From Panopea generosa (taxonomy: Eukaryota; Mollusca; Bivalvia; Adapedonta; Hiatellidae), in assembly GCA_029582155.1 (NCBI GenBank), contig CM055895.1:17908787-17972786 (forward strand): a stretch of 64,000 bases of DNA, in the 5' to 3' direction. The position numbers and the translations under genes were made by a program. Below the pieces are notes generated by a model. That model did not search any database and was not told where the DNA came from. It saw only the letters and a list, made by a program, of their open reading frames with translations. This document shows positions 48,075-59,699 of this stretch, one piece after another; positions within the stretch are counted from its first letter, which is position 1, and the number at the start of each line of letters is the position of its first letter.

Positions 48075-48620
48075 ATTTTTAAAATATAGACTAGAGTACT
48101 AAAGGATTTTTAGTTTATGGTTGGACTGGAGAATTTTAGGTTTAAGATTAGACTAAGGGATTTTTAGGTTCTGGTTAAGATGTGTTGGGGGTGGGTGGGG
48201 GGATTTGTAGTTCAAGCTTTGACCATGGAACTTTTAGGTTCTGGTTTAGATGGGTTTCAGGAGATAAGTAGTTCAAGCTTAGGCCATGGAACTTTAAGGT
48301 TCTTGTTCAGATAGGTATGGGGAATTTGTTGTTTAAGATTAGACCATGGGAGTTTTATTTGTACCAGATGATTTTTAGTTTCTGGCATTGGCCAAATGGT
48401 TCAAACATAGAACAGCAGATTTTGAGGTTTTATCAAAGGTCAGGATTTGTTTAGGTTCAAGTGTAGACCATGGGATTATTTAGCTATATTTATAAACCAT
48501 AGGTTTTTAGGTTCATTTATTGATCTTATATAATTTCTAGGTTCCATTATAGATAAAAAAAAATTAAGGTTCAAGCTTAAGACTATGAATTTCTAGACTG
48601 AAGTCTAGACCAGGAAACTT
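48075..48620. repeat. Degenerate tandem repeat
   Basis: GACCATGGAACTTTTAGGTT-type phrases recur with variable spacing (roughly 40-65 bp). A better preserved pair lies at 48217-48300. Confidence 0.6.
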
Positions 48621-49012
48621 TTAGGTAAAAGTGTCGTGGATAATTTATTTATCATAATATGGCAACCATTCTTTATAAGATATGTCTGTAGGCATATTTT
48701 ACTGTCTTATATCTTATATGATGTTGACTTATCAGCTGCTGGGTACGTTTAATGAAGAGTTAAAGATTTTGGCACAGGACCATGTCTGTGGTAGAACTGT
48801 TGATCAAGACTGAGGTTTCATTGATGATTCAATCAAGATCATAGTAGGAGGGTATGGATTTTCACAATTTTGCTTGAGTGCCCATGTTTCTTACCTCTAA
48901 GTCCTAGATATTTTTAGATTTTAATGTCCTGTGTGCAATATTGTCTCTTGTTTTCAATGCCTGAAAGCTACACAGCATTTTGTGTAAGTGCTGTTGCATT
49001 TTATATATTTTA

Positions 49013-49130
49013 TAGTTGGTAGCACATCTGGCCGTCAATTCTGGAAGTTTGAATCCCCGCCTGACCACAATCTCTTTGATGATTGATATACAACATTGCC
49101 TTTAATTATCATTTATCTCTCACTGCTGTC
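49013..49130 (+). repeat. SINE family A fragment
   Basis: GTTGGTAGCACATCTGGCC, B box AGTTTGAATCCCCGCC and GATGATTGATATACAACATT. The 3' half is missing. Confidence 0.75.
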
Positions 49131-49429
49131 ATCCATTCATTTGTCCTGCTGTCATGATAATTACTTGCAGAAAATGCCAAATTATTGTACAGTTCAACAC
49201 TACTTGTGATAGTATATCTGGCGTTATTATATTGGCTTTGCCGTCAAGACAGTTTTCTTACTACGGAAATGGAAGTCAACAAAAGGCAGGAAATGGCATC
49301 ATAAAGTTACCATATGGAACAAAAATCAATGGTCAAACACAATTTGTTTGCTCATAAAATTATATTGTGTTGGGAATTGTTCTGGGAAATGGTAATTTGT
49401 GACATAGTATATTTATAGAAGTGACATTT

Positions 49430-50035
49430 CTTCATATGTTTGTAGAAATTAATTTTTTGGCACATTTATAGAGGTATAAATTATTTGGTTTATTTATAAC
49501 AATGATAAGTAGTCTTGGATACATTTGTAGTAAGGTATTCTTGGATACATTTGTAGTAATGTATTCTTCGGTACATTTGTAATCAGACATTCTTGGATAC
49601 ATTTTGTAGTAAGGCATTCTTGGATGCATGTGTAGGCACGCATTCTTCGATACGTTTTTAGCAATATATTCTTGGATACATGTCTAGGCATGCATTCTTT
49701 GATACATTTATAGTCAGAAGTTCTTGGATTTTTTTGTAATCAGGAACTTTTGGATATATTTGTATGAAGGCATTTTTGGATACATTTGTATGAATGCATT
49801 CTTGGATACATTTGTATGAATGCATTTTTGGATACATTTGTATGAATGCATTCTTGGATACATTTGTATGAAGGCATTCTTGGATACATTTGTATGAATG
49901 CATTCTTGGATACATTTGTATGGAGACAATCTTGAATACATTTGTATGAAGGCATTCTTGGATACATTTGTATGAAGGCATTCTTGGATACATTTGTTGT
50001 TGGGCATTCTTTAATACATTTGAATGTTGATTTTG
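49430..50035. repeat. Minisatellite, 26-bp unit, about 23 copies
   Basis: The unit is TTGGATACATTTGTATGAATGCATTC. It is cleanest from 49.75 to 50.0 kb and diverged toward 49.43 kb. Overlapping minus-strand ORFs in all three frames (KCIQECIHTNVSKNAFIQMY-type) follow from a unit that is not a multiple of three. Confidence 0.94.
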
Positions 50036-50554
50036 TTATCAAGGAGTGTGGCTTTGTAATTGCCTACTTGGTTCTGTGCTATATTTGTATTTCTGAGCCA
50101 CTTTCATGAGTCAGGAATGTCTGAATCAATGATCACAGTTGTTAATTAGTCTACTACAAAGGACATCATTCATGGGGCGGTCTTGTTACAGTTTGTTCTA
50201 GAATGCAGAGTGGTCAATCTTTAATTATTGATCAGAAAATAAATCCTTTCCAGTAGTACTGTAGGAGTGTTCCACTTTTTGGTGAAGGGACCTGTTTTCT
50301 CTGATAATGGACTAACTGGTGATAAGGTTTCGAACAGGTTGTTTATTGAGGTTTGAAGAGTTTGTTTAACTCCTGAAACTGAGGTTGTGGGTTTGAGTCC
50401 AGTTTGGCAATGGTGTTAATCTCTTTCATTTTTTTCAAATAATTTTTTAATAGTTTTGATTAAGTCAAGTATTTTGTTTTTATCAAAGTAGTATATAAAT
50501 CTGATTAGGCCTCTATAAGCCAATTGCTAGAATATCATCCAGTTTTTCTTAAAA

Positions 50555-50740
50555 AGGGGGAGGGGGTGAGGATTTTATTATACTTTTTTATTATTATTAT
50601 TATTATTATTTTTATTCATTTATTTTTTTTTTAAATTTTCCTTTTTTTTTTTCGTAATGAAAATAAAAAGGGTCGGGCAGCATGAAAAATAAGGGGAGGG
50701 CGGGGATGATAATCTAGTAATTCATTTATTATGGCCTTAC
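50555..50740 (+). repeat. Dispersed repeat family F copy
   Basis: TTATTATTATTATTATTATT, then AATGAAAATAAAAAGGGTCG, GGCAGCATGAAAAATAAGG and GGATGATAATCTAGTAATTC. Shares this order with 58.1-58.3 kb. Confidence 0.7.
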
Positions 50741-51339
50741 GGTAGTAAAAACATTATCAGCAAATAAATTTATAATTTTCCCTTGACAATGACATTATGC
50801 TCACACACCTAGCTAGCAGCAAAATGTCCATTGTACAGGTATTACATCATGATCAGCAGCACATTGGGAGCCAATTAAAGTTCCATTAACAACCATTAGC
50901 ATTGGCGTTTGTCGGCTAACCTTCACAGATAAGCCACTGTCACACTTCCTTTAATTACATTTATTGGTTATTTTGAAAATCATCCAATCAATAATGGTAA
51001 TAACTTTATTCATACATGAATATTGCCATTGTGATGCAGAGCAGTGATCCTGTTACTTCAGGGATATTTGCTAACTGGAGAGACTAGCTGGGTCCTGTGT
51101 CAAGTAGTTGGAGTATAGCTATGACTTTAAGTTCAACATACTAAAGATTAAATAGATCTTTGGGACACTTCATATTATGGAGCTACAATTCCGGTAACTG
51201 GTTTCTTTCTAAAGCTAGGTTTTTGTTGTGAATTGTTTTATGTACAATAATGTATGTTTTGTCTAAATAAGATACTTTTAATGCATTGTGTGTGAATAGT
51301 GTTTCTATTATATCTGATGGCTTTGTGTTAGATTCGTCA

Positions 51340-52205
51340 CACATTGGTAAGATTGTTAGATTATTGTGGCTTTTTGTTAATAATTAGATTGTTGTGGCTA
51401 GTAGTTAATTGTTAGATTGTTGTGGCTTTTAGTTAATTGTTAGATTGTTGTGGCTAGTAGTTAATTGTTAGATTATTGTGGCTTTTAGTTAATTGTTAGA
51501 TTGTTGTTGCTTGTAGTTAATTGTTAGATTGTTGTGGCTAGTAGTTAATTGTTAGATTGTTGTGGCTTTTAGTTAATCGTTACATTGTTGTGGCTAGTAG
51601 TTAATTGTTAGATTGTTGTGGCTTTTTGTTAATAATTAGATTGTTGTGGCTAGTAGTTAATTGTTAGATTGTTGTGGCTTTTAGTTAATTGTTAGATTGT
51701 TGTTGCTAGTAGTTAATTGTTAGATTGTTGTGGCTAGTAGTTAATTGTTAGATTGTTGTGGCTTTTAGTTAATCGTTAGATTGTTGTGGCTAGTAGTTAA
51801 TTGTTACATTATTGTGGCTTTTAGTTAATAATAAGATTGTTGTGGCTAGTAGTTAATTGTTAGATTGTTGTTGCTTTTAGTTAATTGTTAGATTGTTGTG
51901 GCAAGTAGTTAATTGTTAGATTGTTGTGGCTTTTAGTTAATTGTTAGATTGTTGTAGCTTTAAGTTAATTGTTAGATTGTTGTAGCTTGTAGTTAATTGT
52001 TAGATTATTGTGGCTTTTAGGTAATTATTAGATTGTTGTGACTTGTTGTTAATTATTAGATTGTTGTTGCTTGTAATTTATTGTTAGATTGGTGTTGCTT
52101 GTAGTTAATTGTTAGATTGATGTTGCAGGTAGTTTATCGTTAGATTGTTGTTGCTAGTAGTTAATTGTTAGATTGTTGTTGCTAGTAGTTAATTGTTAGA
52201 TTGAA
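51340..52205. repeat. Minisatellite, 28-bp unit, about 31 copies
   Basis: The unit is TTAATTGTTAGATTGTTGTGGCTAGTAG. Two main versions, ending GCTAGTAG or GCTTTTAG, alternate in much of the array, giving a partial 56-bp higher-order period. Confidence 0.95.
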
Positions 52206-52607
52206 GTATTCCATTAATAAGGTCAAGCCATTGCCTGATTGGTGTGTTAATTCAGATCTGGAATTCTCTATTTTGAGTGGTGTTGCATTTGTCCAGCTAC
52301 AATCCTCACCGGTTCATTATTATTATTTCAAAATTTCTGCTTAGTTTTTAAAAAAGCTCCATATATTTGTTCCATTGTAGTGTTACAGTCAATGATACAT
52401 GTTATTTGTCCAGCGTGAACCATTTACTAATAAAAGACATTTGTCTTACATTATCAATGTTGAATTTCTGAGCTACATTCCTGTGTGTTGGGTGTCCTAG
52501 CTGTGCTATTTTGAATACAATCTTGTTTCCTCCTAGGTGAGTGTCACAACTTACAGTATTGAACAGGGACACAAAATACCACTAGTCTTAATTTTTTTAA
52601 ACTTGAC

Positions 52608-52858
52608 AGGTCATCCGTGGCCGAATGTTCTTCGAGGCGCCGTCTCAAGATAACTTACCTCTCACCTCTAAGGTTGTGGGTTTGAGTCCTGCGAAAATTT
52701 GAGAAAATTTGCAAGTTACTTGTGGAAGGATTGTGGTTCTACTAAGTCTGACTCAGTCTGAGGTCTTCCTCCACCAGTAAAACTGGATATGCCATACATA
52801 TGTATATAACCTGAAATTTGTTGAAAATGGCATTAAACCCCATTCATTTTTTTTTTTA
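52608..52858 (+). repeat. SINE family B copy
   Basis: GGTCATCCGTGGCCGAATG, CGCCGTCTCAAGATAACTTA, B box TGGGTTTGAGTCC and the end AATGGCATTAAACCCCATTC plus T-rich sequence. The acceptor side of the head is damaged. Confidence 0.83.
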
Positions 52859-53025
52859 ACTCGATTGCTTGTATGAATAGTAACTGTTCTTGAGTCAGTT
52901 TCCTGGGTAGAGGCAGTAGTGAGGGTTGTTCTTAAGATACCATCAAGTCAAGTTTGAGATCAAACCTGTCACCTCTGGCTTGAGTGGCTAACACTCTTTT
53001 AACTGCACTACTACACATCCCTCCC
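52859..53025 (-). repeat. SINE family D copy
   Basis: Reversed body (ACTCGATTGCTTGTATGAAT, GTTTCCTGGGTAGAGGCAG) and reversed head (GAGATCAAACCTGTCACCTC, CACTCTTTTAACTGCACTAC), directly after a SINE B. Confidence 0.65.
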
Positions 53026-53207
53026 CACCCCCAGCTTAATCTCCTGTTATTTTTAATCGACTACTCTTTTCAAAACTCTCCAAGAATCTTATTATACCCT
53101 CTCCATATTTGGCTGCTTTGATTAACTTGACTAATGTTTAATGTTTGGTTATTGCATTGACTCAGCTGTCAGTTATACCAACTTTCTGTTTTATTTATAT
53201 ACATGTA

Positions 53208-53384
53208 CAATAAAACCTGTCTTAAGCAGCCACTCAAGGGAAACAGCAAAAATGACACCTAAAAGTAAGTGGCTGCTTAATACAGGTTGATTAAACCAAA
53301 TTACAAAAATGGTAAATAGAAAATGTGGCTGTTTGAGAAAATTGGTTGCTTAATAGAGGTGCCCACTAAAACAGATTTTGACAG
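53208..53384 (+). mobile_element. TA-flanked MITE (family 1), diverged
   Basis: CAATAAAACCTGTCTTAAGC at the left and AACAGATTTTGACAG at the right. The interior pattern of GTGGCTGCTTAATACAGG is kept. Confidence 0.8.
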
Positions 53385-53734
53385 TGCATTACATGGTATT
53401 GTTCATGCTTCAACAAATAATCTGGATAATATTTGTTGGAAATAATTAATAATACCGTAACTTGGTGCTCATTCAGTCTGTTAGGTTATTTTCACCCGTT
53501 CCATTGATTGAACTCAGTGGTTGTGTGTGCCTAAACTGGTTTTTCCAATAAATGGTGACTAATTGTATAAAAGTAATTAGTTTAGGGTTTTCTCTTTTAA
53601 CCTTTTACTTTTTGCTTGAAGAGAAATTAGACAATTATCAGTTTAATTAGTTTTATTATTGATTCTAGTTTCTCTCATAGTGTATTTCTCTTTTTCTGTA
53701 TGCTCCTGGTCTGTTGCATGCAATATGATTGCAG

Positions 53735-54028
53735 AGATGATACAGGGGTAGAATGTTCGTGTTTCGTGCGAAGGTCATGAGTTTAATCTCTGACCAGGTC
53801 ATTGTGAAAGACTTGAAAAATGGTACTTAAAGCTTCTTTGCTCGATGCATTAAGAGGATAGTGGTCAACCTGGTGTCAGTATAATGTGACTGGTTGGGGT
53901 GTCATATCATGTGTCTGCGGTTTGATCTTCAAGAGTGGCAGCGCTTAGAATACTGTCTCAGCTTGACGACTTCATGATGTGACTGAAAAATTGTTGAAAG
54001 TGGCACTAAACACCAAACAACCACTGTT
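53735..54028 (+). repeat. SINE family C copy, near full length
   Basis: A head with GATACAGGGGTAGAATGTTC and GTCATGAGTTTAATCTCTG. Then AAGACTTGAAAAATGGTACT, AACCTGGTGTCAGTATAATG, GAATACTGTCTCAGCTTGAC and TGACTGAAAAATTGTTGAAA, with a CACTAAACACCAAACAAC tail. Confidence 0.82.
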
Positions 54029-54870
54029 GCATGCATGGATTCTAGGTTCTGTTTCTGTAATACTTGCAGGTGATTTTAACAGCGTTCTTGCGAAGGTTTA
54101 CAGTTTTACTATCTGAGATAATCATTTCAGATCAGTGATATATTAGAACGCAACACTACAACTGCATTAAAGGATATGCCATAAATACCTGGGATCTTCA
54201 CAAATCCTTTAGAAAATAGATTATTGTTCAGAATTATTGCACAGATACAGCAGCAGACTAAATATCATGCGGAAAATACATTTTATATGAATTACTTGCA
54301 GCTATAAATAGTATGTTTCCATTTGCAGTATTTGCGATAATGATCCGACCGCGTGTACGGTTTTGTTTGTTCGAGGCCAAAACATTCTGTAAACTAAAGT
54401 ATTGACTTTTGCATAAAAGACCCGCTGAATCCATCTCATTTGCGTAATAAAAGGTCCAGTTACATATAGCATTTACATAATAGTTTGATTAATAAAATGC
54501 ACATGAAATCTTTTGGTAACACATTGTTAGGGATTTTTGTGCAAATTTGTTCTATAGCTGTTTTGTTTTCCTGTGTATTGGGATCAACTTGACCTGGATT
54601 TGTGTATTTTCCATGTGTGCTGTTCTGGGTCCATAGTGGTTGCAGGGATGTGCGGACATTGTGATCCATGAACTTATATCACAGTAGTACAGTTACTTTA
54701 TGCTTCCAAAAAAATCTCAGTAAACTGTCTCATTTAAATGAGAAATTTGAACCAAAATGGACTCAAACCCCCAACCTCAATGATGAGGGTTAAGAATTTT
54801 GAGACAGCTTCTAAGACTTCTTGGCACAGAGGACATTATCAAAATAGATGCAGTTTTATTCTTCGATGCC

Positions 54871-55160
54871 CCAGCCGGGCCCGATTAGCTCAGTCGGTTA
54901 CGCGTCTGACTATCAATCCAGGGGTCGTGAGTTCGAATCCCCCGCCCGGCAACAGTCTCCGTGATGATTGATATACGACATTGCGTCTCATTATCATTTG
55001 TCTCTCACCACTGATTCAAGTGGGAAAGTTATCAGTTACTTGCAGAGACAAGGTGTGCTCGAGTACTGGTTAATCCCAGGAAACAGTGGTTAGGTAAACT
55101 GATTGTCTGTTAGCCCTCGATGGCATAAAAATGACGCTAAATATTCAATCAATCAATCAA
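54871..55160 (+). repeat. SINE family A, best preserved copy with 11-bp target-site duplication
   Basis: The head is intact: A box TAGCTCAGTCGG at 54886-54897 and B box GTTCGAATCC at 54931-54940. GCCGGGC (54874-54880) can pair with GCCCGGC (54944-54950) like an acceptor stem. The body ends CGCTAAATATTCAATCAATC. TCTTCGATGCC flanks the element at 54860-54870 and 55161-55171. This is the reference copy for the other family A entries. Confidence 0.93.
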
Positions 55161-55194
55161 TCTTCGATGCCTTTGATATATTATGTTGTAGCTT

Positions 55195-55512
55195 TGTGTC
55201 TGTTAAAACATGAACACGACTGCAACAGTTGTCTAGAAGGTTGTGGGTTCAATCCTGGGCCAGGTTATACTAAAGATTTGAAAATGGCACCAGAGGCTTC
55301 TTTACTTGGCGCTCAGCGTGTAGATGACAGATCTAGGTCAGTGGATGTGCAGTCTGTATAAAATGAATGGTTGTGGTATCAAACCATCTGTCTGCGGCAT
55401 TGATACACTAGTGTGGCGTTACCAAGTTTATATCCTGTTATGTTGTAATTGTTTTTATTATGTTATATGACTAAAAACTTGTTAAAAGAGACACTCAACA
55501 CCATACAATACA
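55195..55512 (+). repeat. SINE family C copy
   Basis: A degraded head with B box GTGGGTTCAATCCTGGGC, AAAGATTTGAAAATGGCACC, TCTGTCTGCGGCATTGATAC, TAAAAACTTGTTAAAAGAG and the end CACTCAACACCATACAATAC. Confidence 0.78.
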
Positions 55513-56159
55513 ATTGGTGTGAAAAAAAAGAGACTATGTTCAAATTACACCATACAACAAGAATACTGATGATACACGCCTTATTTCCATTTTCCTTGTG
55601 CGTGAATATTTTCAGATATTGATATCATAAAGAAACATATCAAGGACACGTGTCTCATTGATTTAGATTAAAGTAAACAATCTTCAAAATAGTATGGAAA
55701 TATTGGGTTTCCATTTTATTTCCAGGGTTTATCATTGTGGGAAGGGCTTCATCAGTGTATTAAGGAGCCATTAAATGTCCATAAAGATAACGAAAAATCT
55801 CGCCTTTGTTTGTTTTAGAGATGTATCCAAAAAACATGAAGAGTAAATTACACTTATCATATCCGTAGCAAATGCAGCTGCTGAAGAAGTCTTAGCAAAT
55901 CTTGTAAAAAATAGTTAAAATATAAACATTAGGTACACTTGTTTGTAGGATGTAAACAATGAGCGAATTTGTATCTATAGATGCAGCTAGGGGAAGTCGT
56001 GATGTATAAATTGCTTTAAAAATGAATCATGGTCTGAACATCTAGAAAGATAATGTGTTTCCTTAATATTGAATTGAATTTTTATTTATTTGATCATGAT
56101 GTGTGTTGTTGCTATTGGAAACTGAATGATGAACTTTCTCCCTTTTTAGTATTGAATCA

Positions 56160-56452
56160 TTGATTGATTAATTGGATATTAAGATTCATTTTCATGCATC
56201 GAGGGCTAACAGACGATCAGTTAACCTAACCAATTTCCTTGGATCCTGGAAGATTAATCGGTACTCGAGCACATCCCATCTCTGCAAGAAACTGATAACT
56301 TTCCCACTTGAATCAGTGATGAGAGACAAATGATAATGTGATGCAATATCGTATATCAATCATCACAGAGATATTAGCCGGGCGGAGAATCAAACTCATT
56401 ACCTCTGGAATGATAGTCAGACGCGCTACCAACTGAGCTAATCAAACCCAGC
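56160..56452 (-). repeat. SINE family A copy with near-perfect target-site duplication
   Basis: Reversed tail TTGATTGATTAATTGGATAT, body GAGGGCTAACAGACGATCAG and reversed head ACTGAGCTAATCAAACCC. TAGTATTGAATCA (56147-56159) and TAGTATTAAATCA (56453-56465) differ by one base. Confidence 0.88.
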
Positions 56453-57365
56453 TAGTATTAAATCAAACTTTGATGGTTTTGCTTTGTGGTTACTTTAGCC
56501 TTTAGTTCTTTCGAGTTTCTTGCATCATAATCAACAAGGTGAACCACAAAAAAAATTTAGTCTTTATATAATTGATGTATATAAAGAAAATGTACTTAAT
56601 TTTTATTTTTTCGAGACAAGCATCCATGGCTGAACTGATATATGAATTTTGTAAATATCATCAATTGGTCATTTCATCAGATAGATTGGTATTTCAACTC
56701 CATCTGAACAATGGCAGTTTCTGAGACGGGTCTGGTTAGTGTTTTGTTCTTTACATAAAAATAAGACTTAACTTATGTTACTTATGCATGGTATCCCTCC
56801 ATAATAATAATCATGACAGACATAAACGATTTTGCCCATATCCTGCCCACCTACAACTACCTCATCATCAAGCATGCCTCTAGTTGCTTCCAGAAGTTTT
56901 GCATTCCATTATGCTTTGAAGCTTAGAATGCATTTGAATCAAACCATTAACCAAATTGTTGTATTATTTTAGGTTGTATGGGTAATTAAAGCTGATTGCT
57001 GCGGAGCTTGATAAAGAAACAATAATACATGCTTCAATGTCAATGTTTTCATGACTTTGAGAATCTAAATATAAAATTTTTTGGTTGCAAGATTAAATTC
57101 CAGACTCGTGGTTATTTTCAGATGAAGATAATTTTGGTAATTAGGACATTTTATTTACTTGTTCATTTATTTTACTGTTATTTGTAAGAGTTGAAGATAA
57201 GTATGGTGAGCTTATATTGAGTACGAGTAATTACCTGTATCATTCAGCTTGTTATGATTTTAAAATCTACAGGTTAAAGCTCAGATTCCATTTGACTGTA
57301 CAGATATGGCATGCATACTGCAGTCATGTTTGTGATTCCAAATTGTTGAATTTCACAATTATACT

Positions 57366-57512
57366 TTCTGTTTTAAGCCCACAATTGTACTTCCTGTTTT
57401 CAGCCCACAGTAATTGTACTTCCTGTTTTCAGCTCACAATTGTACTTCCTGTTTTCAGCCCACAATTGTACTTCCTGTTTTCAGCTCACATTTGTACTTC
57501 CTGTTTTCTGCT
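57366..57512. repeat. Minisatellite, 26-bp unit, about 6 copies
   Basis: The unit is CACAATTGTACTTCCTGTTTTCAGCC, with small insertions (CAGTAATTG, CATTTGTAC). An ORF of about 100 codons starting upstream at 57.2 kb runs into it and is not supported as coding. Confidence 0.93.
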
Positions 57513-58104
57513 GCCACCTGTATGAGTAGTGGTGGTTCCTGAAACACCTGTTTTATGTTGTTTTGAGTAGAAAGTAGATGTTGCAACAAATTATAGAATG
57601 GCAATTAAACTCTATATATAAAACTATTGAAAATGTCAAACTATAGGGTAATAAAATGCACAAACATTTTAATGGACATTTATTTTAATATTGATGCATA
57701 TAACTAAAGTTGTGGAATCGTACAAAATATTTATTTTGGGATTGAATCATTTTTCAAGGAGTTTTTGCATGTGTAAAGAAGTTTTTCTTTATTATTATTT
57801 TTTTCAAATTTCAGATAAAATTGGTTCCTCATTTTTATATTTTCTTTTATACAAAAAAGAATGCAGTCTTAACAAAAGTTTAGTTTTGTATGTTTTGACA
57901 TGTAAGCTGTAGTCATGTGACGTCTTTACCAATGGAATTAAAGGGAATGTTAATTTGATCATAGTATTAGAATTATAATATAATATATTCCATTTCTGCT
58001 ACTATCATGAAGCTATTATCACGAGTTATTATAAATGTATACCTTTACTGCTACTATCAGGATATGATGGAATTATAGTACCCGTACTGTAAAATTAATG
58101 AATT

Positions 58105-58285
58105 TCATTAGGCCATTATAAATTTTTCTTTTTTCTTTTTTCTTTTTATTTTTAAAATTTTTGATGATTTTTTTAATAATTTTTTTTCCATTTTTTTTTT
58201 CAATGAAAATAAAAAGGGTTGGGGCAGCATGAAAATTAGGGGGCGGGCAGGGATGATAATCTAGCAATTAATTTATTATGGCATT
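58105..58285 (+). repeat. Dispersed repeat family F copy
   Basis: Long T-rich tract, AATGAAAATAAAAAGGGTTG, GGGCAGCATGAAAATTAGGG and GGGATGATAATCTAGCAATT, as at 50.6-50.74 kb. Confidence 0.7.
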
Positions 58286-58438
58286 ACTGCTACTATTTTG
58301 ATACTGGTGTTTTATATTGTAAATCATAATATTATTGTTATAATTTATATAACATAATTACATTTGTTGTCTGTTTAGGTTGTGACACATGCACATGGTC
58401 CTCATGGCTTTAATTTTCCGTCTTGTTTTATTTTGTAG

Positions 58439-58495
58439 TTGGTGACAACTATGAAGAAGAGAGAGATTCCAGCCTGTCCAGTTTTGACACCATTG
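58439..58495 (+). CDS. Exon: short acidic/Ser cassette
   Basis: The acceptor TTATTTTGTAG ends at 58438 and the donor GTAAGT (perfect consensus) starts at 58496. The 57-nt exon has phase 1 at both ends and encodes VGDNYEEERDSSLSSFDTI. Acidic and Ser-rich, no domain. Phase agreement with both neighbours makes it credible despite its small size. Confidence 0.85.
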
Positions 58496-58719
58496 GTAAG
58501 TAATGTTTGTATTTTATGAGTGATGTCGATATTGCCATAATTATATTTATCACCTGTGATTAATTTTGTGTCACATGCAATAACCGTTGTCCTGGCAACT
58601 ACCTTGTGCTGTAGATTGTCCTGTGTGTACACAGCAATGATCTGTTGGTAGATGGTCTTCCTCACATGCAGGAGGTTTGAAGACCGATTCATGACTGAGC
58701 CATGTAGATGTGTTTAAAA

Positions 58720-59045
58720 ATTGTACTGGCTTCCCAGTTTGGCACTTACAATTAAGAGGACAGTAGTAGGACTAGTTGACCTGGTCTTGGTATACACTCA
58801 AACCTGTCTTAAGCAGCCAGTCAAGGGAAGGAACAAATGTGGCCTTTTGAGACAGGTTGTTGCTTAATACAGGTTAATTTTCTCAGAAGGCATAATAATG
58901 GGAAATACCCAATATGGCAGCTTAAGACATATGAATGTTTAATTGAAGTGACCACTTACGCAGGTTTGACTGTAGTCTGACTGGGTGGGGTAGTGATAGG
59001 ATACTCGAGTCTATAACATGATATTACTGTAGGGAGGGGAGATTA
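58720..59045 (+). repeat. SINE family C remnant interrupted by a MITE
   Basis: The left part (CAATTAAGAGGACAGTAGTA, GACCTGGTCTTGGTA) and the right part (GTCTGACTGGGTGGGGTAGT, CTATAACATGATATTACTG) match consecutive pieces of the family C body. The MITE lies between them. Confidence 0.65.
58795..58972 (+). mobile_element. TA-flanked MITE (family 1) inside a SINE C
   Basis: CACTCAAACCTGTCTTAAGC at the left, GCAGGTTTGACTG at the right, TA at 58793-58794 and 58973-58974. Confidence 0.85.
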
Positions 59046-59699
59046 GTGCTCAACCAACAATAATCATCAATGTTACAAATTGTGACCTACTATATATCCG
59101 TGTCATCCGTATAATTTGACTCGCTCATTATACCCATTATTTTACCTGTACCACCATTTTAGGGCATCCAATTAGAGGTATCAGTTTCGCCTGGCCACAG
59201 GGGTAATGTTTTAAACAGTGTTGCCTTCATCTTGTCTCTTAATTGAGTAACTTTGTTCTCAAATGGTTGTATTTAATGTATTGTCAGTTTATGTCTTTTC
59301 AACATTTGTTGAAGCAGAATTTCATCTAATGTAGTTTATTACAATAGAGTGACGCTCCAGTCATACATGACGGTTGTATTATCTAAAAAAACTAAATATT
59401 TAAGGGTGAAATACTATTAAAAAAAAAAAAGAAATACGCCAAAATGACTTGTGGTTGATCAAGTCATGAAGGGATATAGGAAAGTCAACTTTGAATTCAC
59501 CAGGCTTGGTAATATTCATATTGTGGGGGGGGGGGGCGACATTGTTCATATTAATGTTATACATACATTGTGGATTTAAAATGTGAGTGTTTTTATTATA
59601 TATACAAGTGTTTGTTGCAAGTAAAAATGCTGAGATTGTAAAACATAACTGTGAAGAAAAATATTGTGTTGTTATAATATTTGATCATAATGATATAAG

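Larger units (their letters stand above)
36585..58438. other. 21.9-kb intron, repeats only
   Basis: Between the donor at 36585 and the acceptor TTTTGTAG ending at 58438 I find no exon. It holds SINE A copies (37.5, 37.9, 39.5-39.98, 49.0, 54.87, 56.2 kb), SINE B (41.7, 46.5, 52.6 kb), SINE C (42.6, 53.7, 55.2 kb), SINE D (52.9 kb), MITEs (43.7, 53.2 kb), family F repeats (50.6, 58.1 kb) and tandem repeats near 44.5, 48.1, 49.4, 51.3 and 57.4 kb. Stretches such as 40.0-41.6 and 45.0-46.4 kb are plain AT-rich DNA. Confidence 0.75.

Noticed and set aside
49432..50042. Overlapping minus-strand ORFs with KCIQECIHTN-type repeats
   Set aside because: Same 26-bp repeat read in all three frames; no splice context.
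54874..54950. Possible tRNA gene on the + strand
   Set aside because: It is followed by the family A body and tail with flanking duplications; it is the promoter head of a SINE.
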